DNA of 64,000 bases from Eulemur rufifrons (taxonomy: Eukaryota; Chordata; Mammalia; Primates; Lemuridae): the NCBI RefSeq assembly GCF_041146395.1, contig NC_090995.1:14821501-14885500 (forward strand), given 5' to 3'. The notes below the pieces were generated by a model. The model made no database searches, was not told the origin of the DNA, and worked only from the letters and a program-made list of their open reading frames with translations. Below are positions 1 to 10,050 of this stretch, piece by piece (within the stretch, counting starts at the first letter, position 1; each line of letters starts with the position of its first letter). Position numbers and translations under genes: made by a program.

Positions 1-780
1 AAGGCCGAAAATAATAGATGCTGGTGTGGATGCAGAGAGAAAGTAACAGAATCTTTTTAACTGGATTGTAGCATACCTTGTTACTTAAAATAATTAGGTA
101 GATCACGTGCAGAAAGGAATTCTTAAGATACAATATTAAGTGGAAAAGGCAAGGTCCAGAAAATTGTGTATGGTGCTATACCTTTGTGCAATTTTTTACA
201 AGAATACCTGGATGGACACATAGATAGGTATGCGGATATATGCATGCACAGTTTGGGAAAGAAATCGTAGAAAATTTTTAGTCCTGATTAACCGTGAAGA
301 GAGAGATTGTGACCGGAGGCAACAGAAAAAGCATTTACCTTCTGTTTTACTTGAATTGTCTATTATTTTTATTTTTTAAGGTATTAAGAGTTATTTGAGG
401 ATGTACTCATAGATACTTTTTGTCTTTACAATTCTCTGGGTTAAGAAAGAACAAAAATGTCATAAAAACGGAAAACTCTTACTGTATGTATACTTAGCTC
501 TGAGGCAGATTTCTTGCTGATGAGATGCCCATCTTTGAGTTAGGGCCAATCCATTGAGAAATATGACAGAAGCTGTAACCAGCGCTCAGTTAAAGAGGTG
601 GATGAGTGAAAGCTTCGGTGTAGATATGTACTGGCTCCCTGCACTTCCGCTCTCTCTGTCTGTGACCTGTCTTCAGCCTCTCTGCTGTTGGAATTAGGCC
701 CGAGCAGCCTAGAGAAAAGCCCTGAATTGTCGCAGCTTTTTGTTTGATCTTGTTTTAAATTCATATTTAGTGTTTGTGTT
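1..780. other. Non-coding stretch, possible ancient repeat
   Basis: No gene is seen. Around 130-350 the sequence (TAAGTGGAAAAGGCAAGGTC, then a 'cctttgtgcaa' run) resembles a common ancient interspersed-repeat motif, but I cannot name the family safely. The remainder is AT-rich unique-looking DNA. Open frames here are short and lack coding character. Confidence 0.35.
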
Positions 781-955
781 TGTTTGCTAGGGCTGACATA
801 ACAAAATATCAGACTGGGCGGCTTAAACAACAGAAATAATTTATCACATCCAGGAGGCTGGAAGACTAATATCAAGGTGTCACCAGGTTTGGTTTCCCCT
901 GAGGTGTATTTCTTTGGCTTTCAGATTGCGATTTTGTTTCTGTGTAATCACGTGC

Positions 956-992
<37 letters not shown>

Positions 993-1168
993 CGTACATC
1001 CTTGGTGTCTCTCTTCCCATAAGGACACTGGCCATATTGGATTCGGGTCCACCCTTACGACCTCATTTTACCTTAATTACATCCTTAAAGGTCTTATCTC
1101 CAAATGCAGTCACATTGGGGATTAGGGGTTCAACATATCATTTTGGGGAGACAATTCAGTCCATACTT
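781..1168 (-). mobile_element. MLT1-type LTR (ERVL-MaLR), antisense
   Basis: Solitary LTR of the mammalian MaLR retrotransposon group, in reverse orientation. The 3' LTR end reads in reverse as GGCTGACATAACAAAATATC and 'ctgggcggcttaaacaacag'. The 5' part reads in reverse as 'cttataaggacactggccatattggattcgggtccaccctta' (shortened here) and 'ctccaaatgcagtcaca'. This block order is that of an MLT1 LTR. A (TG)n tract has grown in the middle. No internal retroviral sequence lies beside it, so it is a relic. Confidence 0.85.
961..989. repeat. (TG)n microsatellite
   Basis: About 14 uninterrupted TG units followed by TACGCGTA. It sits inside the antisense MLT1 LTR and is likely length-polymorphic. 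Confidence 0.97.
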
Positions 1169-1765
1169 ATCTTTGGTTGACTTTGGTTGGCAGTGACAGC
1201 TGGCTGCCACTCGCAGCCTCTCCTTGCCCTCAGCCCCTGGGCTCTGCCAAGGCTACCGTGTCCCCCTGATTCCGTGTCCTGCCCTCTTCCTCTGCTCCCC
1301 TGCGGTGGGGAAGGGCCATGATGATCCTCCCGCCCTTTCCACTCCCTTCGTTCCTATCACAAGAAGAGCCATTAGTTAGTGGAGCTCCCCATCCCGCTGA
1401 TCACAGGCAGACAACATGGCGAGAAAGATCGGTAGGTGTTCACGTCCTCTCAAAGACCTTTCTTAATTTGGTGTGAATTCCGCCGGATTTGGCAGCTCTC
1501 CTGTGCAGACTGTGGTTTTTCTGTTACTGCAGAAGGAGCTTCCCCACTGTCTTCCATTTCCTTGGTTTTAGTTGGCTTCAAGAAGAGTAGAGTGAAATGC
1601 CTTTCCTTGGCCATTATATTTAATTTCAGAGAAACTAAATTATTCATGGTTATGATGGGAGTCATAAAGAGAGAACTATGGGTATTAATGGATATTATAT
1701 ACTGATAAATGTTTAATCTTTCCTCAAAATACTTGTGGTAAATATAATAATAATTATAATAATGG
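1169..1765. other. Non-coding, GC-richer first half
   Basis: Positions 1190-1400 are C-rich and GC-rich compared with the flanks. The rest is AT-rich. I see no recognisable repeat or exon. Confidence 0.4.
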
Positions 1766-1768
1766 CCA

Positions 1769-1960
1769 CCAACATTTATTGAGCTCTTACTGTGTGCCAG
1801 GCATTGTGCTGTCTCCAAGGATAGCCTAATTTACTCTTTACAGTCACTCTGAAACAGGAATAATGGAATTAAATTTCACAAATGGGAATACTCATTCAAG
1901 GCCACACAAATCATAAATCTTGGAGCTGCATATTAGGTCTACCTACCTAAATTACATATT
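1769..1960 (+). mobile_element. MIR SINE
   Basis: The MIR core and 3' part are visible: 'aacatttattgagctcttac', then 'tgtgtgccaggcattgtgct', then 'caaggccacacaaatcat'. Strand is set by the order of these blocks. It is heavily diverged, as expected for this Mesozoic family. Confidence 0.85.
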
Positions 1961-3185
1961 ATCAATCACTGTGTTATAGAGATTATCTTTGGAGGAAAAG
2001 AAACAAAAAACAAAGAAATAAGTACAAATGAACAACAGCAACAATAACAAAACACACTTCAGTATCTTATAATATTATTTTCTTTCTGATTATTTGTAAT
2101 CATATCACTGTAATATATGTTAACTCATCCTACGAATGTACCCAGAGAATAAAACCAACACTTATATGTCACGGTCACTGTTATATAATTTTCCACTTGC
2201 AAAAGCACCATATTGCATCTACTGTGAGTAGCCTATTTGTTTCATAGTTATTTACTTCTTTATACCCCAAATCTACTCCACACGGGACGGGAAGCCCTGG
2301 CTCTGCTCTGTTTACACTAATATAGCCAATATCGGCTGATGCAGTTCTCTCTCCATGCCCAAATATCTATTAACATGGAGAAAATCTGGATTATCTGGTA
2401 CTGAATGTGCAAAAATGACTTCAGCATTCTGTGCTGGATGATTGAAAACATCCTTGGATCAGCCTATCAACGTTTAATTGAACTACAAATCCAAGGATAA
2501 TTGGAATAGAACTGCAGTCCAACACACGACCAAAATAGTCTAAGCTTCAGTTAATGGACAGAGGCAAATGGAGACTTCTGCTTACATTCATAGCGTCCTG
2601 TGATCACATCAGCGATTCAACAAAGATGGCACTGCAATATCTAAAATGAACAGTTACGTAATAATAATTATACAGTAGGCACTCTGTGGCAAATAAATGA
2701 GCTAGAAAAATAAATTGTAACAATAAAATATTTAAAATTAAGTCCTCATCTGTATTTTAAGTCCTTCTAGGCTGTATGTTTCTTCATACAATATTAACAA
2801 AATATTAGGTATGTAGGGGTTGCTAAATACGAGTTGTACTTGTATGTGTGGATGATTGATTTGGGAATAGATTAGTATATGAGATATAATAGATTCCATT
2901 CACTATAAAGGTCACAAATAGGATTTGCTTACTGAATAAGAGGACATATACTAGTGAGTACTACAGTTGCCACCGTCAACACTTTATCTGGTGCACTGAA
3001 TGAGCTCCTTGGTTTAGAATTACATAAATTAAGCCACATTCATATTCACTTAACATTGACTCTCGTGAGATTTGAGAGCTGTGGTGTTTATTTCTGAAAT
3101 ATTCATGAAAGTTTTATTTACTTAAAAATTTATGTTTGCAAATGCCTACAGAACCAAAGATAAAAATGATTGAATAAATCATTAT
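1961..3185. other. AT-rich unique-looking DNA
   Basis: Over 1.2 kb of AT-rich sequence with no repeat family I can name, no exon-like segment and no long open frame. Confidence 0.4.
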
Positions 3186-3189
3186 GACA

Positions 3190-3515
3190 AAATTGTAGAG
3201 AAGGTGGAGATACTAGTGGTTACGGTTTAGAGATGGAAGAGAGACGAGGGGTGTGACTATAAATGTTAGCACAAAGGAGATGTTTTTGGTTACGGAACAG
3301 TTCTGTATCTTGATGGTGGCTGCGCAAATCTACACTTGTAATAAAATGGCATAGAACTATCGTATGAATATCAATTTTCTGATTTTTATATTGTCCTGTA
3401 ATTCCATAAGGTGTAACCATTGGGAGGAACCGGGTAAATGATTCAGAGGACCTTGACGTAGTATTTTTGTAACTTCTTATAAATCCGTAATTATTTCAAA
3501 GTAAAAGTGTAAAAA
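3190..3515 (+). mobile_element. L1 (old mammalian, L1M-type) 3' end
   Basis: Matches the known 3' untranslated end of old L1 elements: 'ggaacagttctgtatcttga', 'ataaaatggcatagaactat', 'taaggtgtaaccattgggag', ending with 'taattatttcaaagtaaaag'. Only about 0.3 kb of the 3' end is present, so this is a 5'-truncated copy. Short open frames on the opposite strand here are by-products. Confidence 0.85.
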
Positions 3516-4425
3516 TGCCTGAACAGAGTTAAACTTGACTTGTATAATAGTTGCATTTTTTTCCTGCAGTGTTTACATTTCAATGTTTTCTGCCATTCCA
3601 GTTTGAATGATGCTACGTACAAGCTGCACATACTTTGGCTTTTGACAAGCAGTTGTGGGTCACTTACCCACTCCTCAAATGCACCACGTACTCTGTCTTT
3701 TTTAGGTGGTGAGCACATGGCATTCAGTCTGATAGTTTTCTTTGCAGGGCAGAATTTCTCGAGTGTTTTGGTTGAAACACTGTAGCGACGCTTGCCCGTT
3801 TCTGCCTTTATTGCAAATACGGTTTTAGGTATTAATATTTCACCGGTACAATAAAAAGTGAAGTACTGGAGTTGTCCTGATATTATAGTTTCTCTGTGAT
3901 GTCAAGTATTCTTTGAAACAATATACCAATATTCCGTTATTCCCAGATTCTTTCTGTGTTCATATATAGTACACGCAGGTGAATGGTGTAGCTCTATCTC
4001 ATGACGCGTAAATCGCCGCGAGACTTATCACTGGCATCATAGTATATACGTGCAAAAGTGGACAAGGAACATACTCGAATTCTCTTGTCCTACCCATCTC
4101 AGTCAATGCTAGAAACCCTCAACAGGCAAAAACTCCCTTTTGTTTCAATTTGCATTGTCTTAAAAACTAGTGAAACTGCGTATTTTAATGTTTATTTCTA
4201 TTTGTGTTTCTTATCTTATAAGTCGCCTCTCTGTAGTGATTTGCCTGTTTTTTTCTACTTAGATAATAGTCATTTCCCGTTTGATTTAAAGAGTGGCTTC
4301 CATCTCATCACGTGAAGCTTTTGTTGTATCTGTTGCAAATACTCCTGGCTAGTGTATCTGCAGTGGCAGGAGAGGAAACACGAGTGTGTTTAGGAAATTG
4401 AAAATAAAAAAAGCAGACAAGCAGA
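3516..4425. other. Unique-looking non-coding DNA
   Basis: Mixed AT-rich sequence with no family recognised. It includes a CpG-bearing patch near 4005-4025 ('catgacgcgtaaatcgccgcg' region). Open frames of about 80 codons carry no domain signature. Confidence 0.35.
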
Positions 4426-4429
4426 CAAG

Positions 4430-4610
4430 CCAGCCAGCTACGGCTGACGTGCAGGGAAGTGAGGAGGTAGCAGGAGCAGGAACACAGTCAGAGACACAGA
4501 AACACGCGGCTGCATTAGGGGTTTTGGTTCTTATCCTGGCAGTGAGAAGCCCGTGAGCCGGTGTAAGTCGGGGCTGTGGCTGGGGTGAGGTGTGGGATGA
4601 GGTGCGGTAA
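4430..4610 (-). mobile_element. Possible L2 fragment, antisense
   Basis: 'ggggttttggttcttatcct' followed by 'ggcagtgagaagcc' resembles the reverse complement of the L2 region that reads, in other antisense copies, like 'ggattttggcttttactctgagtgagatgggaagcc'. The match is short and diverged. Confidence 0.4.
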
Positions 4611-4624
4611 TTGACATATATTGT

Positions 4625-4648
4625 AAAAAAAAAAAAAAAAAAAAAAAA
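4625..4648. repeat. (A)n homopolymer, about 24 bases
   Basis: An uninterrupted A run. No SINE body or processed transcript is recognisable upstream and no target-site duplication is obvious, so it is not assigned to a retrotransposon. Confidence 0.95.
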
Positions 4649-5570
4649 TCTATCTAAAACTCTTAGTAAAGAAAGTGGACCAAAGTGATGATTCCACAAA
4701 TGTCAGTTGCCCGTTGTTGAGATGAGCATAATGATTACTATTTACGTTTCTGTCGAAAGGAGACTCTGGCGTCTGGGAGGCTGAGTGATTATTGCGATGT
4801 CATAGGTGTAAGGATCAGAGCTATTTCTTGGCTGCATCTCATCCTCCTCCCAATCTCTGCAGCAGGAGTCTGTCTACAACAGACAGTCTGCGAGCTCACA
4901 ACACAAACTCAGCCAGGGGAGTGATCTTATTACGGACTGAAATATTAGGAGTATTAACAACAAAAATTTAATCACGCAATTGGATAACTCTCGTGAGATT
5001 CAGCCCAAGTACGTGTGATTAATGGACTGGAGGCCAAAAGACTCAGTTACAATAACATCTACACAGAATAGGTTTTGGGAAACAATATTATCCTCATTAT
5101 AGAGTTAGTCTGCCAGGATTTACAAGTGCCATTTTTCAAAATTAAATAATCTGCAAGCTTCGTGCTCGCAAGCACACATATACTCCGCGGGCTCTCAATA
5201 AATAGTGGCTGCCTGACTGGCAGATAAGCACCCCCATAAAGAGATAAACACCTCTAAGAGCGGTTGCCATATATTTAAAGAGGCAGTATCAGATCTACGT
5301 GCATGAGCTGGAGATTAAATATATGAGAAACACAGCAAAAAATGAAAGAGTAAAAAATATTTTTCAAAATCGTGAGTTTCCTGAATGGTAAATAAAGTTC
5401 AGCAACTATCAGAGTATTGCAAATAAAAGTTTTATTAAATAACTTGACGCCACAGAATGAGTGCTCCTCAAAGATTATAAACACTCAAATATTTAACCTG
5501 CCCGTCAATTATTAATAATTTGTCAATATTGAGGATGGTGATCTTGTAAATATGTGTGATACTTCTTGAG
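4649..5570. other. Unique-looking DNA with conserved-element character
   Basis: No repeat recognised. Positions 5140-5290 hold closely spaced AGATAA motifs (5222-5227 and 5242-5247), an AATAAATA run and a compact GC/AT mixed block that looks unlike neutral decay. This is a visual judgement only. Confidence 0.35.
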
Positions 5571-5574
5571 AAGG

Positions 5575-5945
5575 AGGCATACAAAGAAACGGCCTAGACA
5601 AATAATCCAACTGAAAACTGGGCACAGGCTCAGACATTTCTCAAAAGAAGACACACAAATAGCCAACAAGTATATGCAAAAATACTCAACATCACCAACC
5701 ACCAGGGAAACACAAATCAAAACCTCAGTAAGATATCATCTCACACCGGTTAGAATGGCTATCCTCAAAAAAACAAAGAATAACAAATGCTGGCAAGGAT
5801 GTGAAGAAAAGGGGGACTCTTACACACTGGTGGTGGGAATGTAAATCAGTGCAGCCGTTATGGAAAACAGTGTAGAGATTTCTACAAAAACCCCTAAGAG
5901 TTAATATACCACCAAGTAATTCTCTTGCTGGGTGTTTATTCAACA
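5575..5945 (+). mobile_element. L1 ORF2 C-terminal fragment, sense
   Basis: The sequence follows the 3' part of L1 ORF2: 'cagacatttctcaaaagaag', 'agccaacaagtatatgcaaa', 'tctcacaccggttagaatgg' and 'cactggtggtgggaatgtaa'. The frame is degraded by stops and indels, so it encodes nothing functional. Both ends are truncated. Confidence 0.9.
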
Positions 5946-6333
5946 TGGAGAAAATTGTGGAAGGCCATCTGTGCACCAACAACTTCTGAATTTCTTCTCT
6001 AGTCCAGATGTCTCTGTTGAACTTAGACCAGTATATCCAACCAGCCTACTTGACATCTTTACTTGAAAATCAGACACGCTTCTGCATAAGTCAGCGTTTC
6101 CCAGGGAACAGGTAAACACAAGAATCTCAGTGGCGTAGAGTGTACGTGGCGTAGAGTGTACACGGCTCGGTTCTGGATTTGCCTGTGCTCGACTCCAGGC
6201 TAATGTGGGCCCAGGACTGTTCTGCATGTTTCTCATCATCCTCCTCCAACCGATTGTTCTGATCCATGTTCTTCTCCTGGTGAAAACACACGAGCACAAG
6301 CTCACCTGTGAAAGCACATTTCGAGCCTCTGCT
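5946..6333. other. Non-coding, short L2 scrap and a 16-bp tandem duplication
   Basis: 'tatccaaccagcctacttga' near 6033 resembles the L2 segment that normally lies just upstream of the L2 block starting at 6,846. This suggests one L2 split by later insertions. At 6130-6161 the unit GTGGCGTAGAGTGTAC is duplicated exactly. Confidence 0.45.
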
Positions 6334-6347
6334 TATGTCCCATCTTC
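6334..6347. repeat. Target-site duplication, left copy (Alu at 6349)
   Basis: TATGTCCCATCTTC here and TATATCCCATCTTC at 6683-6696 bracket the Alu. There is one mismatch in 14 bp. Confidence 0.85.
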
Positions 6348-6348
6348 C

Positions 6349-6682
<334 letters not shown>

Positions 6683-6696
6683 TATATCCCATCTTC
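6683..6696. repeat. Target-site duplication, right copy
   Basis: TATATCCCATCTTC, paired with 6334-6347 across the antisense Alu. Confidence 0.85.
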
Positions 6697-6845
6697 TAAT
6701 AGCCCAGAGTCCATAACTAGTCACATGGCCAAGCCCCAAGTGAAGGAGATGGAGGGACACTCTGATCCCCATGGGTTCATGGCAAAGCTGTGAGTGTGGG
6801 ATACTGCTACCGGGGACTGGGATAAAAATTGGGGCCAAATTTCCA

Positions 6846-7675
6846 TCCACCATGGCATTTTAACACTTAATATGTCCAAGATAGAATCCATAACTTTCTC
6901 TCCACCTAATACCTGCCTCACTGCAGCCTTCCCATCAAGTCAACGGCAGCACAACCCCCCCCCCAGTCGCCATGCTAAATACGTGGTCATCGTCCTCTGC
7001 TTCTATTACTCACAGTCTGTAGCCAAGCAGATTGGCTACAAACAAGCCCTCTTGGCTTTACCTATAAAATCTAGAGTCCAGTTGCTTTTCACCACCTTCT
7101 CTGCCTCCTCCCTGGTCTAAACCAGCATCGTTTGCACCTGGATCATTGCAACAGCCTCTTACCTGGTCTCCCTGATTCCGCTTCACCTTCTCTCTGTATT
7201 TGAAAAATAGCATCTGGAATCCTTGCCTTGAAACATTAGGTAAAACCATGTCACCTCCTTGTGTCATATCACTCAGAGTATCAGCCAAATCCCCGACAGC
7301 AGCCAACAAAGCCGTCCCGAATGCGACACCACGTTATTAGTTAGACTGAATTGCTACCATTTCCCTTCATTTATTTCACTCCAGACGCACTGAACTTTCT
7401 GCTGCTTTTCAGACATGCCGAGCACCTTTCCCCTGCTCCTTTCTAGGTACAGACGCCCTTCCTCCAGGCTTGCCTCTCGTCCCTGTCAAATCACCTTCTC
7501 AGGGAGACATTTCCTGGTCCCCTTACTCAGAACCGTGGTCCTTCCTCACAGGCAGACACTCTGTGCTCCTTTCCCATTTATGTCTCTTTGCTACGTTTTT
7601 ATGGCATTTCTAACATTCTACATAACTTACTTGCTTAGGTTTGTATTATCTTCTACCTAGACTGAAATATTACAT
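6846..7675 (+). mobile_element. L2 LINE 3' region, sense
   Basis: The order of L2 landmarks is kept: 'cttaatatgtccaagataga', 'ttgcacctggatcattgcaa', 'cagcctcttacctggtctcc', 'atgtcacctccttgtgtcat', 'caaatcaccttctcagggag', 'catttcctggtccccttact', then 'ttgtattatcttctacctag'. The element is non-functional and diverged. The final L2 3' tip is not clear. Confidence 0.85.
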
Positions 7676-8389
7676 TCAAAAAAGCCCATACTCTTTTCCG
7701 CATAATATACTTCCTCAGTCATTCTCAGGGATGATGAAGTTGAGGAACTCCAAATCAGTCCTAATAACATGAAATTGAAAACATTGTGTAGCCTACAAAA
7801 TCTATAAGGAATGCTATTTGTGCGATTAACACCCATTGTTCATTAAGACACCATTCGAACTTTTGTCAAAAATTATTAGGTAGTAAAATAAAACAACCTC
7901 TGTTCCTCACAATTTTTTTTTAGTTTCTCCTCTTAATCTATCACCAAAGAATTTAGTACTTTTTATAATTTCCCTTCTTTAAATTCTTATTTTTTCCAAA
8001 ATTTCTAGACCTTCTAACTAAAATCCCCATTTGATTAGAACCGTTAATGTCAGCTAGAAATTGATTCAGAAATACATAGATGAGAGGTTTATATTTTCTA
8101 AGATATCTGTATTTTCACAAATAAAAAATACAAATGTTAGTAATCATGTTTTATAGATTGAAGAGACAGAAGGATTCTACCAATCGACCACATGAGATTC
8201 TGTAGAGAGACATTTTAAAGTTCAGAGACAACTATCTTCTAAGGAAGTTAATCTGTGTCTTTGGATATCTACCAAATAAAATACTCAGTCTGTGGCTTTA
8301 AGACATGTAAAAATTATCAGAGAAGACCCAGACCCAAAGAGATTTGTGTCATGCATTAGATTGACTTTAAACCGTGACTCAGAGGTAAA
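7676..8389. other. AT-rich non-coding DNA
   Basis: No family recognised. T-rich and A-rich tracts, with no exon-like segments and no significant open frame. Confidence 0.35.
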
Positions 8390-8720
8390 ACTCTACAGCA
8401 GAGGTGTATGTTATTGCAGATGATAATAAAGTCAGAAGAACAGTAAATAAGAGAGAACTATGCAGTCAGACACAGAAGCTGGGTCACTTAAGTACCTGGG
8501 CTGAAAGATGGCAAATGCCAGAAATCGATGCAGATAAATGTAGAATACTGAATCTCGAGAAAGAAGAAAAAGGAGGCAATGTTGGCAAAAGTAAAAGAAT
8601 AAATAAATACGGCAGCGTATTGCTTGAAGAACGGGTTTTAGAGTTATGGAAAAATTCCCCAAAGTGTGCAATGCATTGTGTAGCTGTCCAAGGATGAAGG
8701 CAAAAGACACATATTTGTCC
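8390..8720 (+). mobile_element. Fossil CR1/L3-type LINE reverse-transcriptase tail
   Basis: A 97-codon open frame (8404-8697) translates to a recognisable C-terminal reverse-transcriptase region of CR1-clade LINEs. It starts with VIADDNK, matching the catalytic F-A-D-D-T-K box. It continues with HLSTWAERWQM and DADKCRILNL, matching the family pattern L..WA.RWQM...DKC.VLHL, then VLLEERVLEL where functional copies have a 'LE....EKDLGV' block. Mammalian CR1/L3 elements have long been inactive, so an open frame of this length is retained by chance or through a slow local decay rate. The TK of the catalytic box is changed to NK and the downstream part drifts out of frame. L3 is the likeliest subfamily; an RTE or L2 origin fits less well. 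Confidence 0.68.
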
Positions 8721-9384
8721 CTGAACTGGAATGTAAATCGCAGGAAGGAGAGCAGGCTGCCAGTCGCTCTTCTAGAAGGTAAGTGACTCTCTGGAGTGTG
8801 TCCCTGGTGTTACTAGCCAGGCCCAGGCATGGGAGGCAGACAAGACATTACAGACAATTTAATGTCACAGAAAATTAAAACTTAACTTTCCTCCACCATT
8901 TTTGTCAAAATAGTTTTATGAATTTCTCACAGGCAGTGAACCAAATATCACGTTAAAGAACTCGAATGTCTGTCAATAACTTTGTTGTTAAAAAGTATCC
9001 ACACTTTTACATGAAACTAATCTTCTGACCCAACACATCCTTCTCAAAATAATGAGAAAAAACATTATTTTGAAAATAATTCCCATTGACAAATGCTGAT
9101 TTTTTTCTTCCCTAACTGCTTCTCTCCTTTCTTGTCTTTGTTTTCTTTCCAAGAGCAGTTGATAGAAAAATGCGTGTTTTTTTTCTTTTCCTTCACTGTC
9201 TATTTTTGTTATCTTTTGCCAGCCACAGGTCTTGAAAACATAGTTATTTTAATTTTTTTTTCCTTACAGTGTTAAATTCTTTTATATCTTTGCCATAATG
9301 GACATACAATGGACTTAATAGTTGCAAAATGAATTTTGCAAGATCAACAACCAGTGATAGTCATAAAAATGATTTCATGCTCAC
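8721..9384. other. Non-coding, T-rich in the second half
   Basis: A donor-like AGGTAAGT lies at 8778-8785 but no matching exon is seen. Positions 9090-9270 are strongly T-rich. No repeat family recognised. Confidence 0.35.
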
Positions 9385-9545
9385 TGTACGCAAGGCATTA
9401 TTTTAAATCCTTTAATTGTTTGCCATAATTTTATAAGATAAATCCTATGATTACCCCATCTACAAGGGAGATAATTGAGAGTCAGAGAGATCAAGGTCAC
9501 AGGCAGAGATGAGGCTCCTGAAGCCACGGTGTCTAAATCTGGAGC
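9385..9545 (+). mobile_element. MIR SINE fragment
   Basis: 'tacgcaaggcattattttaa', 'atccttta' and 'gagagatcaaggtcacaggc' followed by 'agatgaggctcctgaagcc' follow the MIR core order in sense orientation. Confidence 0.7.
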
Positions 9546-9888
9546 ACGACTATGTCCCACCACACCTTTGCTCTCCACGTCCCGGAAGGAATACTTTCAG
9601 CTCTTATGGGAAGTTTCCACGATGACGCAGGGAATTCAGAAATAACAGTGCATTTTGTAGCCCCGTGGAAAATGAGGAGCTGCGTGGGGTCCCGGGAGAG
9701 AGACTGTGCTCAGCTCTTCGCCCCATTCTTCTCCTTATTCGTGCTTGTCTGTAAAATCGAAATGAGAATCTATGAAACATCCCACGAACGACCTGGCTTT
9801 CTAAGGAGTACGTGAAGCCTGCTGGTTTCATGGATTTCTCAGGGTGTAATATGATCGTTATAACTTGTTTCCTTTTTTACTGTTTCAG

Positions 9889-10050
9889 TGAACAAACACG
9901 ACCACACTGAAGCTGAGCCCTCGTCTGCATCTCCTGGCCGAGACTATGACCAACACACCTTCAGTTTCACCTGCCTGAAAGGCACATCCAGCTTCATCTC
10001 CAAAGTCACCTGGGAAACCATCAAAGGTGGTGTTACCAGTAGGAGGACAG
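9889..10050 (+). other. Candidate coding exon, unrecognised product
   Basis: A 162-bp segment bounded by good splice signals. A pyrimidine tract and TTTCAG end at 9888, and GTATGAAG follows 10050. One frame is open throughout. It begins two bases into the segment and ends with one spare base, so the exon would be phase 1 at both ends and could be skipped without a frameshift. The peptide starts NKHDHTEAEPSSASP and later reads FSFTCLKGTSSF and KVTWE; the Cys/Trp spacing is loosely reminiscent of an Ig-like strand pair, which is weak evidence. I do not recognise the protein. A 54-codon open segment arises by chance in several percent of cases per frame, and no partner exon is visible in the window. 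It is therefore a lead, not a gene call. Confidence 0.28.

Noticed and set aside
961..989. Regularly spaced repeats suggestive of an array
   Set aside because: Simple TG microsatellite; no spacers, so not CRISPR-like. None of the other TG/AC tracts differ.
4349..4699. 116-codon minus-strand frame with a poly-Phe run
   Set aside because: The Phe run is the A24 homopolymer read in reverse; no domain present.
5169..5190. Resemblance of 'gtgctcgcaagcacacatat' to the 5' end of U6 snRNA
   Set aside because: The similarity ends after about 25 bases, with a gap in the stem-loop and no match to the conserved U6 body or terminator. Taken as coincidence.
5566..5844. 92-codon frame on the + strand
   Set aside because: Decayed L1 ORF2 fragment; not a separate gene.
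8778..8785. AGGTAAGT donor-like motif
   Set aside because: No open exon or acceptor upstream; single donors occur by chance often.
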